Assembly: GCF_014695585.1 (NCBI RefSeq)
Contig: NZ_JACJON010000030.1
Coordinates: 1 to 64,000 of the forward strand
DNA length: 64,000 nucleotides
DNA from: Microcoleus sp. FACHB-831
Lineage (GTDB): Bacteria > Cyanobacteriota > Cyanobacteriia > Cyanobacteriales > FACHB-T130
Reading direction: 5' to 3'
Shown here: positions 26,104 through 34,218 of the stretch, piece by piece
Layout of the letters: every line of letters starts with the position of its first letter
Position numbering within the stretch: the stretch's first letter is position 1
Made by a program: the position numbers and the translations under genes
Notes under the pieces: generated by a model
Databases searched by the model: none
Told to the model about the DNA's origin: nothing
The model's input: the letters and a program-made list of their open reading frames with translations, nothing else

Positions 26104-26279
26104 AACCTGAGTTCGGGTTAAGCAGAAGGGAGAAAAAAGGCATCGATATTGAGAGAAGGCTTCTTAGGACGAAGGCAATAGGCAATCAATTAAACTAATC
26201 AGGGGACGAGCGTGTAAAGCTTTGGTGTAATGACTTTTAGCTTACTTGCTTGTCCCTTTCTTATCCCGAACTCACGTTA
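26104..26279. repeat. MITE-like left end of the element
   Basis: This piece has its own two related ends: TAACCTGAGTTCGGGTTAAG at 26103 and CTTATCCCGAACTCACGTTA at 26260-26279, 18 of 20 bases matching when inverted. It looks like a deletion derivative of an insertion sequence keeping both ends but no gene. Its inner end supplies the stop codon of the oxidoreductase. Confidence 0.65.
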
Positions 26280-27041
26280 CATATAAATCGCACGGCTCAG
26301 ACGAACCCCGAAATCGGCATCCGGATTTGTCGTGGCGTCACCAAGCCGCTCTTGCATCACTGCAACTGCTAAGTCCCGGCGCTTTGGCGATCGTGATGCG
26401 TCGGCAGATGCCAGCGCTGCCGCCATCTGTTCGCGCGTGAGATCGGTGCAGTAGCAGGGCGTGCCTGGTTGCTGACGCCACGAATCGGCGAGCGTGCCGG
26501 CGTCGAAAGCATCAAGCCCGGTGTCTTCGACGAGCGCCATCGCCACGGAGCGATCGTTCTCGCGGTCAGCAGCCACAGGGAGGGCAATACGGTCAGGACT
26601 TCCAGCAGGCTTGCCCTTAGTGGCGAAGGAGCCGGACCCGATCGCGTTCCACGCCTTGGCGATTGGCCGGCCTAGCTGTTGGGCTACCCAAAGGCTCTCA
26701 ACCTGCCCGGCCTTGATGGCATCGATCTTGTCGTCGCGGTGGGGATAGTAATTGGACGTGTCGATGACGACTGTCTCGGCTGGTAGGTTAGCGATTAGCG
26801 GCGCGATTGTGGGAATGCGGTTGAGAGGGATCGAGAGGATCACCGCGTCAACGTCCTCCACCGCTTGGGCCGTCGAGACCGCGCGTGCGCCATAAGCCAG
26901 CACATCGGCCTCGATCGTCTCTGGGCCGCGAGAGTTGGCCACCTTCACGTCGTGTCCGGCCTCAGCCAGTTTGCGTGCCAAAGTCTTCCCGATATGACCA
27001 GTACCCAAGATCCCGATGTTCATTTTCTTCGTGTTACTCAT
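26277..27041 (-). CDS. NADP oxidoreductase, F420-dependent-reductase-like
   Basis: The 254-residue protein begins MSNTKKMNIGILGTGHIGK, a Rossmann nucleotide-binding Gly motif, followed by VKVANSRGPE (NADP-type second strand), VILSIPLNRIPTI and VIDTSNYYPHRDDKI. This is the pattern of the NADPH-dependent F420 reductase family, which in bacteria lacking F420 are general NADP oxidoreductases. The ATG at 27041 has GGAGG seven nt upstream; the frame extends far upstream but overlaps the nitroreductase. The stop TAA lies in the terminal repeat, so the original C-terminus was probably replaced. It is the last gene of the cassette. Confidence 0.82.
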   Translation of the reverse strand: MSNTKKMNIGILGTGHIGKTLARKLAEAGHDVKVANSRGPETIEADVLAYGARAVSTAQAVEDVDAVILSIPLNRIPTIAPLIANLPAETVVIDTSNYYPHRDDKIDAIKAGQVESLWVAQQLGRPIAKAWNAIGSGSFATKGKPAGSPDRIALPVAADRENDRSVAMALVEDTGLDAFDAGTLADSWRQQPGTPCYCTDLTREQMAAALASADASRSPKRRDLAVAVMQERLGDATTNPDADFGVRLSRAIYM

Positions 27042-27100
27042 GGTAAATCCTCCGTGTAAATCTTCCGTTTTGAATGTGAATGTCTGATAGTGAATGTCTG

Positions 27101-27829
27101 TTAATTGTGGAAAGTCACGCTTTCTTCGATAGGGGCCTTGTCGATCCGGTAGCGATTGGCGGTGGCCGCCTTGTCGGGATAGCCGAACGAGATACCGAAC
27201 AGCATCTTCAGGGACGGATCGATGCCCAACAGCTCGCGGATCGTGTCGGCGTAGAAGCCGAGCATCGTCTGCGGTATGCCGCCAAGTCCGTGCGCCGTCA
27301 GCGACAGCAACAACGTCTGAGCGTACATTCCGATGTCGCCAGCCACTCGCACATCGTCGCCAAAGGAAGGCATGAAGAGCAACGCGGCGTGCGGCGCACC
27401 AAAAAATTCCAGATTGTATCGCGATGCGAGCCGGCGATCTTCGGTCGCCTCGCGCGGGACGCCAATCGCCTGATAGTAGGCCGCCCCTTGCGCCTTTGAG
27501 CGCTCGCTGTAGACGCCGCAAAAATCGGCGGTGGAGAAGCTGAAGTCCGGTGTCATCCGACCAGCCTCGTCGTCCGCAAGGAGAGCCTTGCTGAGCGCGT
27601 CGCGTGTCGCGCCGGAGACGATGTGAACCTGCCAGGGCTGGGTGTTGCAGTTCGAGGGTGTGCGTTGTGCGTCTTCCAGAACCGAGCGGAGCACAGCGTC
27701 GGGGACAGGGGTTGGCAGGAAACTCCGGACAGAATGACGCTCACGCACAGTCTCTTTAAAAGACAATGTTTGCGACGGCCCGTTTGCTAATTCGATGGTG
27801 CTGCTTGTTACAGGTGTTGTATTTGACAT
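27101..27829 (-). CDS. Nitroreductase-family FMN oxidoreductase
   Basis: Nitroreductases use FMN and NAD(P)H to reduce nitro compounds, quinones or enones. The 242-residue protein shows the FMN-binding Arg/Ser motif ERHSVRSFLPTPV, the AQRTPSNCNTQPWQVHIV segment and the C-terminal GISFGYPDKAATANRYR. The ATG at 27829 gives MSNTTPVTSST; a longer frame from 27853 overlaps the marR stop as ATGA, so translational coupling from 27853 is also possible. High G+C codons mark it as foreign, proteobacterial-like. It is flanked by its likely regulator and an NADP oxidoreductase. Confidence 0.87.
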   Translation of the reverse strand: MSNTTPVTSSTIELANGPSQTLSFKETVRERHSVRSFLPTPVPDAVLRSVLEDAQRTPSNCNTQPWQVHIVSGATRDALSKALLADDEAGRMTPDFSFSTADFCGVYSERSKAQGAAYYQAIGVPREATEDRRLASRYNLEFFGAPHAALLFMPSFGDDVRVAGDIGMYAQTLLLSLTAHGLGGIPQTMLGFYADTIRELLGIDPSLKMLFGISFGYPDKAATANRYRIDKAPIEESVTFHN

Positions 27830-27849
27830 GGTGAATCCCAAAAAGGTGG

Positions 27850-28320
27850 TCATTCGGTAATCCAGTCGGGGGCGTTGGCTGAACGGGGATGACCTAGCCC
27901 GTTCAAGGTGTCGCGAAGCTCGGCAACGTCTTCATCGGAGAGACGGCAGGCCGTCTCGATCTTTTCAGGGATCGAGCACGCTGCCTCGCGAAGTGCCTCG
28001 CCCGCTTCTGTCAGATCGATAAGAACGCGGCGTTCGTCCAGCAGGTCACGAGTGCGCGTCACCAACCCCGCGCTCTCAAGGCGCTTTAAGAGGGGCGTCA
28101 AGGTTCCGTTATCCATACCGAGTTCTTGCCCTACTTCCCCAACAGTGCGCGGGGTGCCCTCGTAGAGAGCGAGCATGACCAGAAACTGAGGATAGGTCAG
28201 GCCCAAAGGCTCAAGAAAGGGCCGATGAAGCCGAATGACGCGGTTCGACGCACTATAGAGGGCAAACGAAAGCTGCCTCCCCACCTGTCGCCGTTGGTTG
28301 ATGTTCGAGTTGTTATCCAT
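27850..28320 (-). CDS. MarR-family regulator, OhrR-like without the sensing cysteine
   Basis: The 156-residue winged-helix protein matches OhrR-type MarR regulators: GRQLSFALYSASNRVIR, LGLTYPQFLVMLAL, the recognition helix DNGTLTPLLKRLESAGLV and the wing DERRVLIDLT. In OhrR the redox cysteine lies in QLCFALY; here Ser18 replaces it, and the only cysteines are Cys115 and Cys125. It therefore probably senses something other than peroxide through that Cys. It is first in the cassette and likely represses its own operon from the promoter at 28343-28370. Confidence 0.86.
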   Translation of the reverse strand: MDNNSNINQRRQVGRQLSFALYSASNRVIRLHRPFLEPLGLTYPQFLVMLALYEGTPRTVGEVGQELGMDNGTLTPLLKRLESAGLVTRTRDLLDERRVLIDLTEAGEALREAACSIPEKIETACRLSDEDVAELRDTLNGLGHPRSANAPDWITE

Positions 28321-28342
28321 TTAAAAATCCAGTCATCAACTA

Positions 28343-28370
28343 TTATATTGTGTACTGTATAATCGTGCAA
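28343..28370 (-). promoter_or_regulatory. Predicted promoter and operator of the cassette
   Basis: Minus strand: TTGCAC, 16 bp, TATAAT, 23 bp before the marR-type start. TATTG and CAATA arms (28346-28372) bracket the promoter in inverted order, a plausible site for autorepression. The stretch is AT-rich within otherwise GC-rich cargo. Confidence 0.5.
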
Positions 28371-28469
28371 TACCTATAATTCACTTTTTTTCTGGGTTTT
28401 CTACGGTGAACCCTATAAGCGCGTGTTTCATCGGGCGTGAAATTGGCGTTTCGCCGGCTTTGGCTTGGC

Positions 28470-28592
28470 TCACCGCTTGAGCATGAGGCGGATCGTGGAC
28501 ACGTATACGAAGGTGCTGCCGCTAGGCGGCAGCGCCTCATAATTTTTGCTCAGACGCCGATTGTGACCCAGTGGGGCGAAAGTGCGTTCATC
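28470..28592 (-). pseudogene. IS5-family transposase remnant (C-terminal end)
   Basis: The frame reads ERTFAPLGHNRRLSKNYEAL ... FVYVSTIRLMLKR then stop. This matches the conserved C-terminus of IS5-type DDE transposases (ERTFAWLG.RRLSKDYE ... IRLMLRRL). It is cut off at its upstream side exactly where the right 70-bp repeat begins. The G+C-rich sequence suggests it arrived together with the cargo from another bacterium. Confidence 0.72.
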
Positions 28593-28656
28593 CTAAAAAG
28601 CCTTCTCTCAATATCGATGCCTTTTTTCTCCCTTCTGCTTAACCCGAACTCAGGTT
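28587..28656. repeat. Right terminal inverted repeat of the element
   Basis: Inverted copy of 26104-26173 with two mismatches; followed by the direct repeat AAAAT. Confidence 0.85.
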
Positions 28657-28759
28657 AAAATAACAGACCGTTTATATAAAGAGAAAATCCGGCTTAAATT
28701 TAATCAGCCGGATGTTGGGCGTAATACAACTAAATTGCTAAAGCTAATCCCTGCTTTTC

Positions 28760-30256
28760 TCACTGAGAAGAATTAGAATTGGCACTGTTCAAAGTTCTAA
28801 CAGTAAAAACTTGCGGCGGCGTAGAATCTGGAGGATAAATAAAGTCTACCTGCACCGACCTGCGGCTTGCAGGTGGTATCACGAGCGACACTAATGGTTC
28901 CAAAACCTGACCAGTTTTGTGCCACAAATGCACGTAGCGAGTCTTTTCCGCACCTTGGTCATCTTTGTAACGCAGGCGGACGCTACCTCGGAAATAAGGA
29001 AAATCGAGCGCTGGTTTGCGGAAACGCAACCCTTGTTTAGTTAACTTGTCTTCCTTTAAAGGTGTTTCCAGGGTTAAAGCAACAGTCTGGCTTTGTTTCG
29101 TAGGATTGTAGAGGGGCAAGCTGAGGTTGTACTCTACAGCATAGTTACCGTGAGATTCGTAGGCTGTATCGGGATAGCGCACTAGCATCTTTGCCGTTTG
29201 CACTTGAGCAGTGCCCAACTGTCCGCCTCGGAGGGTACTGATGCCGTAGGAAACTGCTTTGCCTTGCTGAGGAATAGTGAAATCCTTTGCAGCAGGACGG
29301 TCGGTTAACTGCGCCTTCCATAGAGAACCGTCGGCGACTCCAGCAACGCGACCGTAAATTAGTTGACCGGATGCTCCAGGAACGGTAGGGGCTTTATCAC
29401 GCGGGCCTGATAAACTGCCTGTATCTAGTAAAGCTTGCCATTCTTCGAGGGTGGGCGGTCGGTCATTACCAGCAGCATTTTTCTTAGCAAACATGGTCAT
29501 ACTAGCTGCATAAATTTTGCCGCTACTACGCACCCGAATTAAGGCAGAGCGACCATTCTGGGGTTTTTCTAGATTTCTGACTGGTGTGGGAAGATTCATC
29601 AACATCCGGCTTTTACCTGGGGGAATCACCAGTTTTGCCGGAAAATCAGCTTGTCTTTTTCCTTTAAGTACGTCATGGACGGCGCGATCGCCTGGGCCAG
29701 CATAACTGGTATTTTCTGGATTTTCTACATAAGGGGGCAATTTTATATAAGGTGCATCAGCAGTTAAATAAGTCGCTGCTTGCAACACATCTACCGTAAC
29801 TGGTTGTTTGCTGGGATTGTGCAGAATTACCCCCAGATAGAAGGTTTGCAAATCCTTGGGATTGATTGTTTGGTGGTGAATAAATAAGTCAAATCGCCCC
29901 TGAAAAGGAAAATTTAGGTGAGCTGTTGGGACTTTTTTCCCAGTTGGGGGAAAGGTAGAGAGCAAAATTCCCTCTGTTTTCACCCATTCTGGACTATTGC
30001 TGTTGAACATAGGCACGCTGTCCAGCTTGCCAGGTAAAGGTCGCACTTCCTGGGATTGAAAAATTTCCTGGGGTGCTGGTAAAGGAACCGCTTGAGCAAT
30101 AACTGCTGAATCTCGTTCGCGATCGCGGCTTTCTCCACGAAATGCGTTTTCTGTGTAACCTCCTGGAAAAGGCCCACATCCAGCAATGCTACTTGCTAAT
30201 CCAATTAGGATGGCAAGAGGGGCAACCAATTTATGTTTAAGCTGAACAGTTGGCAT
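28760..30256 (-). CDS. DUF3370 lipoprotein
   Basis: The 498-residue protein begins with a lipoprotein signal (IGLASSIAGC, lipobox IAGC). The mature part has the pattern of the cyanobacterial DUF3370 family: IFQSQEVRPLPGKLDSVPMF, FQGRFDLFIHHQTINPKDL, TFYLGVILHNPSKQPVTVDV, and a C-terminal LEPLVSLVIPPASRRSVQVD. It is probably an exported, membrane-anchored beta-rich protein of unknown function. It stands alone next to the transposon-like element. Confidence 0.82.
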   Translation of the reverse strand: MPTVQLKHKLVAPLAILIGLASSIAGCGPFPGGYTENAFRGESRDRERDSAVIAQAVPLPAPQEIFQSQEVRPLPGKLDSVPMFNSNSPEWVKTEGILLSTFPPTGKKVPTAHLNFPFQGRFDLFIHHQTINPKDLQTFYLGVILHNPSKQPVTVDVLQAATYLTADAPYIKLPPYVENPENTSYAGPGDRAVHDVLKGKRQADFPAKLVIPPGKSRMLMNLPTPVRNLEKPQNGRSALIRVRSSGKIYAASMTMFAKKNAAGNDRPPTLEEWQALLDTGSLSGPRDKAPTVPGASGQLIYGRVAGVADGSLWKAQLTDRPAAKDFTIPQQGKAVSYGISTLRGGQLGTAQVQTAKMLVRYPDTAYESHGNYAVEYNLSLPLYNPTKQSQTVALTLETPLKEDKLTKQGLRFRKPALDFPYFRGSVRLRYKDDQGAEKTRYVHLWHKTGQVLEPLVSLVIPPASRRSVQVDFIYPPDSTPPQVFTVRTLNSANSNSSQ

Positions 30257-30440
30257 GATGGTTTAACTTCAGCAAAGGGCGATTCGCTAACGCTTCACGC
30301 GCTGTATTTAATCCTCTCCCGGTTTGACTTGATGCGCCATCGCCTTATCGGGTGAGCGATTATGGGTGAATCAGACGCTTTCAAGGAAACCTGACCAGTT
30401 GTTTTAACTACAAGTTCCTTGGCTTCCTAGTTACAGAAAA

Positions 30441-30512
30441 GCGCGATCGCGAAGCGCTGCTGCGTCAGCGAAGCGAAGTGCTTCAGCACGTTAGCGCAGA
30501 TCGCTATTTGCT
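30441..30512. repeat. Short dispersed repeat cluster with HIP1
   Basis: The stretch contains GCGATCGC, then GCTGCGTCAGCGAAGCGAAG and TGCTTCAGCACGTTAGCGC. A related block occurs inside the repeat at 41476-41503. No gene is present in 30257-30547. Confidence 0.5.
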
Positions 30513-30547
30513 CCCGACTAATGCCAAATTTATGTCGAGGAGAGTTA

Positions 30548-31147
30548 TTAATCGGGTAAAAGACCAAACTTATAATTATCGAGAATTGCGCCAAGTTTTT
30601 TAGCATACGCAGCACTGGACAAGTTGGCTACTATAACAGACTGCAAAGCATTGCCAGCGCGATCGTAAATAGCTGCGGCAAACCTTGAAGGGTCATGTCG
30701 CGCCCGATAATAAATACCATCAGGTGAGTCGGGATGTTGCCACAGCGCTAGTGCCCATCGTCGCGCAACATCATGGGGTACTTCTGTAGTTAGTCGTGCA
30801 TCAGCACCAAGGTGAGCAAGTCCCGCTCCTGTTAAATCTACAAATTTGAGCGATCGCATTGATTCTATTCGCGAAATGCAGACTTTGTTGAGTGCGCTGG
30901 CTGTAATTGTATTAATGCCAGTAGATTGACCGAATGTTTCAATAAAACAGCATTCTTCGTCATCTCCCATATATAAAACGCCGTATTCTTTATCTGGAGC
31001 AGTGAAGCGATTTTCCCCTGTAAATCCGAAGTAAAGGGGACTGTATTTGGTTTGATGAATGCGAAACCAAGGCTTGCTCAGAGTTACAATTGGCAGCGAT
31101 CGCTTTCCTAGATCCGCTGGTGGTTCGGGATGATGTTCCGGGTTCAC
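30548..31147 (-). CDS. RES-domain toxin (NAD+-degrading type II toxin)
   Basis: RES toxins deplete NAD+ in growth-arrested cells. The 199-residue protein has the family's conserved Arg (WFRIHQTKYSPLYF), Glu (CCFIETFGQ) and Ser/Arg region (GIYYRARHDPSRFAAAIYDR). Its start ATG overlaps the stop of the upstream antitoxin gene (ATGA), a coupling typical for type II toxin-antitoxin pairs. The length fits the longer RES subfamily. Confidence 0.87.
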   Translation of the reverse strand: MNPEHHPEPPADLGKRSLPIVTLSKPWFRIHQTKYSPLYFGFTGENRFTAPDKEYGVLYMGDDEECCFIETFGQSTGINTITASALNKVCISRIESMRSLKFVDLTGAGLAHLGADARLTTEVPHDVARRWALALWQHPDSPDGIYYRARHDPSRFAAAIYDRAGNALQSVIVANLSSAAYAKKLGAILDNYKFGLLPD

Positions 31148-31797
31148 GCCGCACCGTGCTTCCCGTACTCGCGTGCAGCTTCAATTACTGCTTCTACATC
31201 ACCGCGCAGCAGCAGCGTTAATGGTGATTCGCCATTTAAGCGCGTATTGCCATTTAACATAAAGGCTGTTTGCATCCAGGGATCTTGGTCGTGCAATTCG
31301 GCTAGTACAGACTCAAGTCCTGCAAGCGTACCCCCCTGTGCAAATTGCCAGACGGGATAAACATAGCCGCGCCTTCCCATAGACAAACCAATGAGTTGCC
31401 CTTTTTTACGCCGTTTATCGATAGCCTGACGCGAGATGTTTAATATTTCTGCTGCTTCTTGGCTGGATAAAACTCCACCATTAGCATTGAGCAGTTGTTC
31501 TCTAGCTCTTAGTCCGCGCACTCTTGCAGCAGCTAGCGGATCGCTCTCGATCAACATTTCGCCAAATTCTGGCATTTCCAGTAAACGCAACAGCACTTCA
31601 CTGTCAGAGGAAGCCTTTGCCGCCAGTTCTGGGGAAGTTCGCTCTAAAAGACTGGCTAAACCGTTGAGTGCCCTACTGACGAGGATACGCTTAAGCGAGG
31701 AGTTTTTGCCGTTTAGATTCGCTGTTGCGTCTCCTTCGTCATTTGGCGACATATCTTGGATAGCTTCTTCAAAGAGCATCCGCGTTTCAGCTAGCAT
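31144..31797 (-). CDS. Xre/ParS-type antitoxin of the RES module
   Basis: The 217-residue protein carries a helix-turn-helix (LSSQEAAEILNISRQAIDKRRK) followed by a C-terminal segment (NGESPLTLLLRGDVEAVIEAAREYG) like the MbcA/ParS toxin-binding domain (DUF2384). The N-terminal 100 residues are helical and unrecognised, making it longer than many RES antitoxins. It overlaps the toxin gene by 4 nt and is expressed first, and presumably represses the operon. The promoter lies in the HIP1-rich region upstream. Confidence 0.83.
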   Translation of the reverse strand: MLAETRMLFEEAIQDMSPNDEGDATANLNGKNSSLKRILVSRALNGLASLLERTSPELAAKASSDSEVLLRLLEMPEFGEMLIESDPLAAARVRGLRAREQLLNANGGVLSSQEAAEILNISRQAIDKRRKKGQLIGLSMGRRGYVYPVWQFAQGGTLAGLESVLAELHDQDPWMQTAFMLNGNTRLNGESPLTLLLRGDVEAVIEAAREYGKHGAA

Positions 31798-32271
31798 AGT
31801 CTTTACTCTTGGTTGACTAAGTATAGTCTAGCAATCTTAAAAATACTTTGTAAACTTAGGTAGCGATCGCTTGATATTCCTATTGCAAGCTAAATGAGAA
31901 GAAATAGGCGATCGCTCTTTTGCATCCTCAACGCGATCGCTGCTTTTATGCGTATTAATTAAGGAGCGATTGTTCCTATTGAGACGCAAACCGATGACTT
32001 AAGGTATAGAAACACTGGCAAGCTGCCTATTTACGTCAAGAAGCGATTTGCTAGGAGCAACAACGCTATTAGCAAATACCGCGATCGCTCCCTAAGCGAG
32101 TGGCGATAATAGTGAACAAAAACAGTATTAATAGCTATGCTAAAGTTTAACTCTGTCTGCTTCGCGTCTACACCCAATAGTCGCGAAGCGACTCAGCTGG
32201 GCTAAAAACCAGTCTCAATCGCAAACACAAGACTCTTAGACCCCAGCTTGCAATCTGCGAAGATCGCGCCT
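31798..32271. other. HIP1-rich divergent intergenic region
   Basis: The region separates the antitoxin (minus) and antiporter (plus) genes. It contains four GCGATCGC octamers within about 230 bp (near 31863, 31910, 31932 and 32081). Otherwise no gene or RNA was recognised. Confidence 0.5.
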
Positions 32272-34215
32272 ATGGAAGCATCTTTTGAACTAACCTTGCA
32301 GATGGTCATGGCCGTCATCGCAGGCATAACTGCCCAAGTGTTGGCCGAATTCCTCAAAGTGCCCAGCATCGTCTTTCTGCTGCTGTTTGGCATCCTGCTT
32401 GGTTCAGATGGCATTCGCCTGCTACACCCCCATATGTTGGGGAGCGGTCTCGAAGTCATTGTGGCGCTGACAGTGGCAGTAATCTTATTCGAGGGTGGAC
32501 TAAACCTAGAACTGCGAGACTTGGGTCGCGTATCCGGTAGCCTCCGCAACCTCGTCACGCTTGGCACCCTCATCACCCTGATTGGCGGCGGGATGGCAGC
32601 GCACTGGTTGGGCGAATTTCCTTGGCCCATTGCCTTTCTCTACGCTTCCCTAGTAGTTGTAACGGGGCCAACAGTCATCAGCCCCCTGCTGAAGCAGGTA
32701 AAAGTAGATAGGCAAGTCGCCACCCTATTAGAAGGCGAAGGTGTCTTAATCGACCCAGTGGGCGCTATCCTAGCCGTTGTCGTGCTAGACACCATTTTGA
32801 ACGTGGATACCGACCCGATAGAAGCTTTTATTGGTCTTATCTTGCGTCTCGGCATTGGCGGCGGTATCGGTGCTTTTGGTGGCTGGTTGCTGGGATGGAT
32901 TCTCAAAGAGGCCAAATTTCTATCAGAAGACCTGAAAAACTTGGTAGTTCTAGCAGGTTTGTGGGGGATGTTTGGTTTGGCGCAAACTATCCGCAGCGAG
33001 GCGGGGTTGATGTCAACCGTCGTCGCCGGAATTGTGATGAAAGCCTCCTCGGTTCCCGATGAGCGATTATTGCGTCGCTTTAAGGGACAATTAACAATTC
33101 TAGGCGTGTCGGTCTTGTTCGTGCTGCTAGCTGCCGACTTGTCGATGGCCAGCGTTGTTGCTTTGGGGTGGGGCAGCTTTTATACGGTACTAGCGCTAAT
33201 GTTTATCGTGCGCCCGATTAACATCTGGCTGTGTACTTTAAATAGCGGGATGAACTGGCGGCAAAAGTTATTTTTATGCTGGATTGCTCCTAGAGGGATA
33301 GTCTCGGCCTCTGTTGCTTCCTTGTTTGCCATTTTGCTGACCCAAAGGGGAATCAACGGCGGCGACTCTATCAAGGCTTTGGTCTTCCTCACCATAATGA
33401 TGACAGTGTTTTTGCAAGGGCTGACGGCGCGCTGGGTGGCTAGCTGGCTGCAAATCACTTCTCATGAAGCAACTGGCGCAGTAATTATCGGTTGCAATCC
33501 CCTCAGCCTTCTGATTGCTCGTTTGATTCAGGAAAAGGGCGAATCCGTAGTGCTGATCGATACAGACCCGGAGGCTTGCCGCAAAGCTGAAGAGGAAAAT
33601 CTGCGCGTGTTTTTAAGTAGCGGTTTGGATACTGAAGTTCTGGAAGAAGCTGGACTCGACTCGATGGGGACTTTCCTGGCGATGACGAGTAATGGTGAGG
33701 TGAATGTAGTTCTGGCGCAACGAGCAGCAGAGGAGTTTCGCCCGCCTCGCGTTTTGGCAGTATTTCCACGCGATCCACAGGCTAGTACGCTGCCTACCAA
33801 TTCTAAGGTTAATCAAGCTTTTATTCCTGACTTGCCGATTAAGACTTGGAACCAGTATCTCAGCGAAGGGCAGGTGAAGTTGGGAAAAACGGCGCTGAGA
33901 GAGGATGGTTTTGCTTTTCAACAGGCTCATCTGCAAGCATTAATTCGTTCTGGTGAGTTAGTACCACTTTTGGTGGAACGGGATGAACGGCTTCAGGTGA
34001 TGCCAGCGACAGAGGAGTGGCTAGTGGGCGATCGCATTATTTATGTGTTGCACGATCCTCGACCGAATCTGCTGAAGCGTTTGTCGGGTGCGAGTCCCTC
34101 TTCTCCTCTGACGCTGGAAAAGTTGCCCGAAGTTGAGGAAGTACCAATTTCTTTTGTAGCTGTAGCGAACCACCAAGAATTAAAGGAACCTCAAGCGGAA
34201 GCTACAGAAGCCTGA
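32272..34215 (+). CDS. Na+/H+ antiporter (CPA1, NhaP-type) with TrkA-N domain
   Basis: The 647-residue protein has about 12 membrane helices (for example MAVIAGITAQVLAEFLKVPS, VVVTGPTVISPLLKQVK, LWGMFGLAQTIRSEAGLMST), the CPA transport fold, and a C-terminal TrkA-N/RCK nucleotide-binding domain (AVIIGCNPLSLLIARLIQ, VVLIDTDPEACRKAEEENL). It probably exchanges Na+ or K+ for H+ under NAD(H) or nucleotide control. The ATG at 32272 (MEASFELT) is chosen; a TTG frame opens at 32248 without support. Confidence 0.88.
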   Translation: MEASFELTLQMVMAVIAGITAQVLAEFLKVPSIVFLLLFGILLGSDGIRLLHPHMLGSGLEVIVALTVAVILFEGGLNLELRDLGRVSGSLRNLVTLGTLITLIGGGMAAHWLGEFPWPIAFLYASLVVVTGPTVISPLLKQVKVDRQVATLLEGEGVLIDPVGAILAVVVLDTILNVDTDPIEAFIGLILRLGIGGGIGAFGGWLLGWILKEAKFLSEDLKNLVVLAGLWGMFGLAQTIRSEAGLMSTVVAGIVMKASSVPDERLLRRFKGQLTILGVSVLFVLLAADLSMASVVALGWGSFYTVLALMFIVRPINIWLCTLNSGMNWRQKLFLCWIAPRGIVSASVASLFAILLTQRGINGGDSIKALVFLTIMMTVFLQGLTARWVASWLQITSHEATGAVIIGCNPLSLLIARLIQEKGESVVLIDTDPEACRKAEEENLRVFLSSGLDTEVLEEAGLDSMGTFLAMTSNGEVNVVLAQRAAEEFRPPRVLAVFPRDPQASTLPTNSKVNQAFIPDLPIKTWNQYLSEGQVKLGKTALREDGFAFQQAHLQALIRSGELVPLLVERDERLQVMPATEEWLVGDRIIYVLHDPRPNLLKRLSGASPSSPLTLEKLPEVEEVPISFVAVANHQELKEPQAEATEA

Positions 34216-34218
34216 CAA

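Larger units (their letters stand above)
26104..28656. mobile_element. Transposon-like element with 70-bp terminal inverted repeats and foreign cargo
   Basis: The left end 26104-26173 and the right end 28587-28656 are inverted copies with only two mismatches over 70 bp (outer bases AACCTGAGTTCGGGTTAAG). Both ends are flanked by the direct repeat AAAAT (26099-26103 and 28657-28661), as expected for a 5-bp target duplication. Inside are three co-directional genes and an IS5 transposase tail, all markedly richer in G+C than the surroundings and without a single full GCGATCGC. No intact transposase is present, so movement would need an enzyme in trans. The family of the ends was not identified with certainty. 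Confidence 0.8.

Noticed and set aside
27042-27521. Upstream extension of the oxidoreductase frame
   Set aside because: It overlaps the nitroreductase in another frame, has no similarity to the family, and a good ribosome binding site precedes 27041.
28437-28658. 73-codon plus-strand frame at the right end of the element
   Set aside because: It runs through the inverted repeat and opposes the recognisable transposase tail; no family features.
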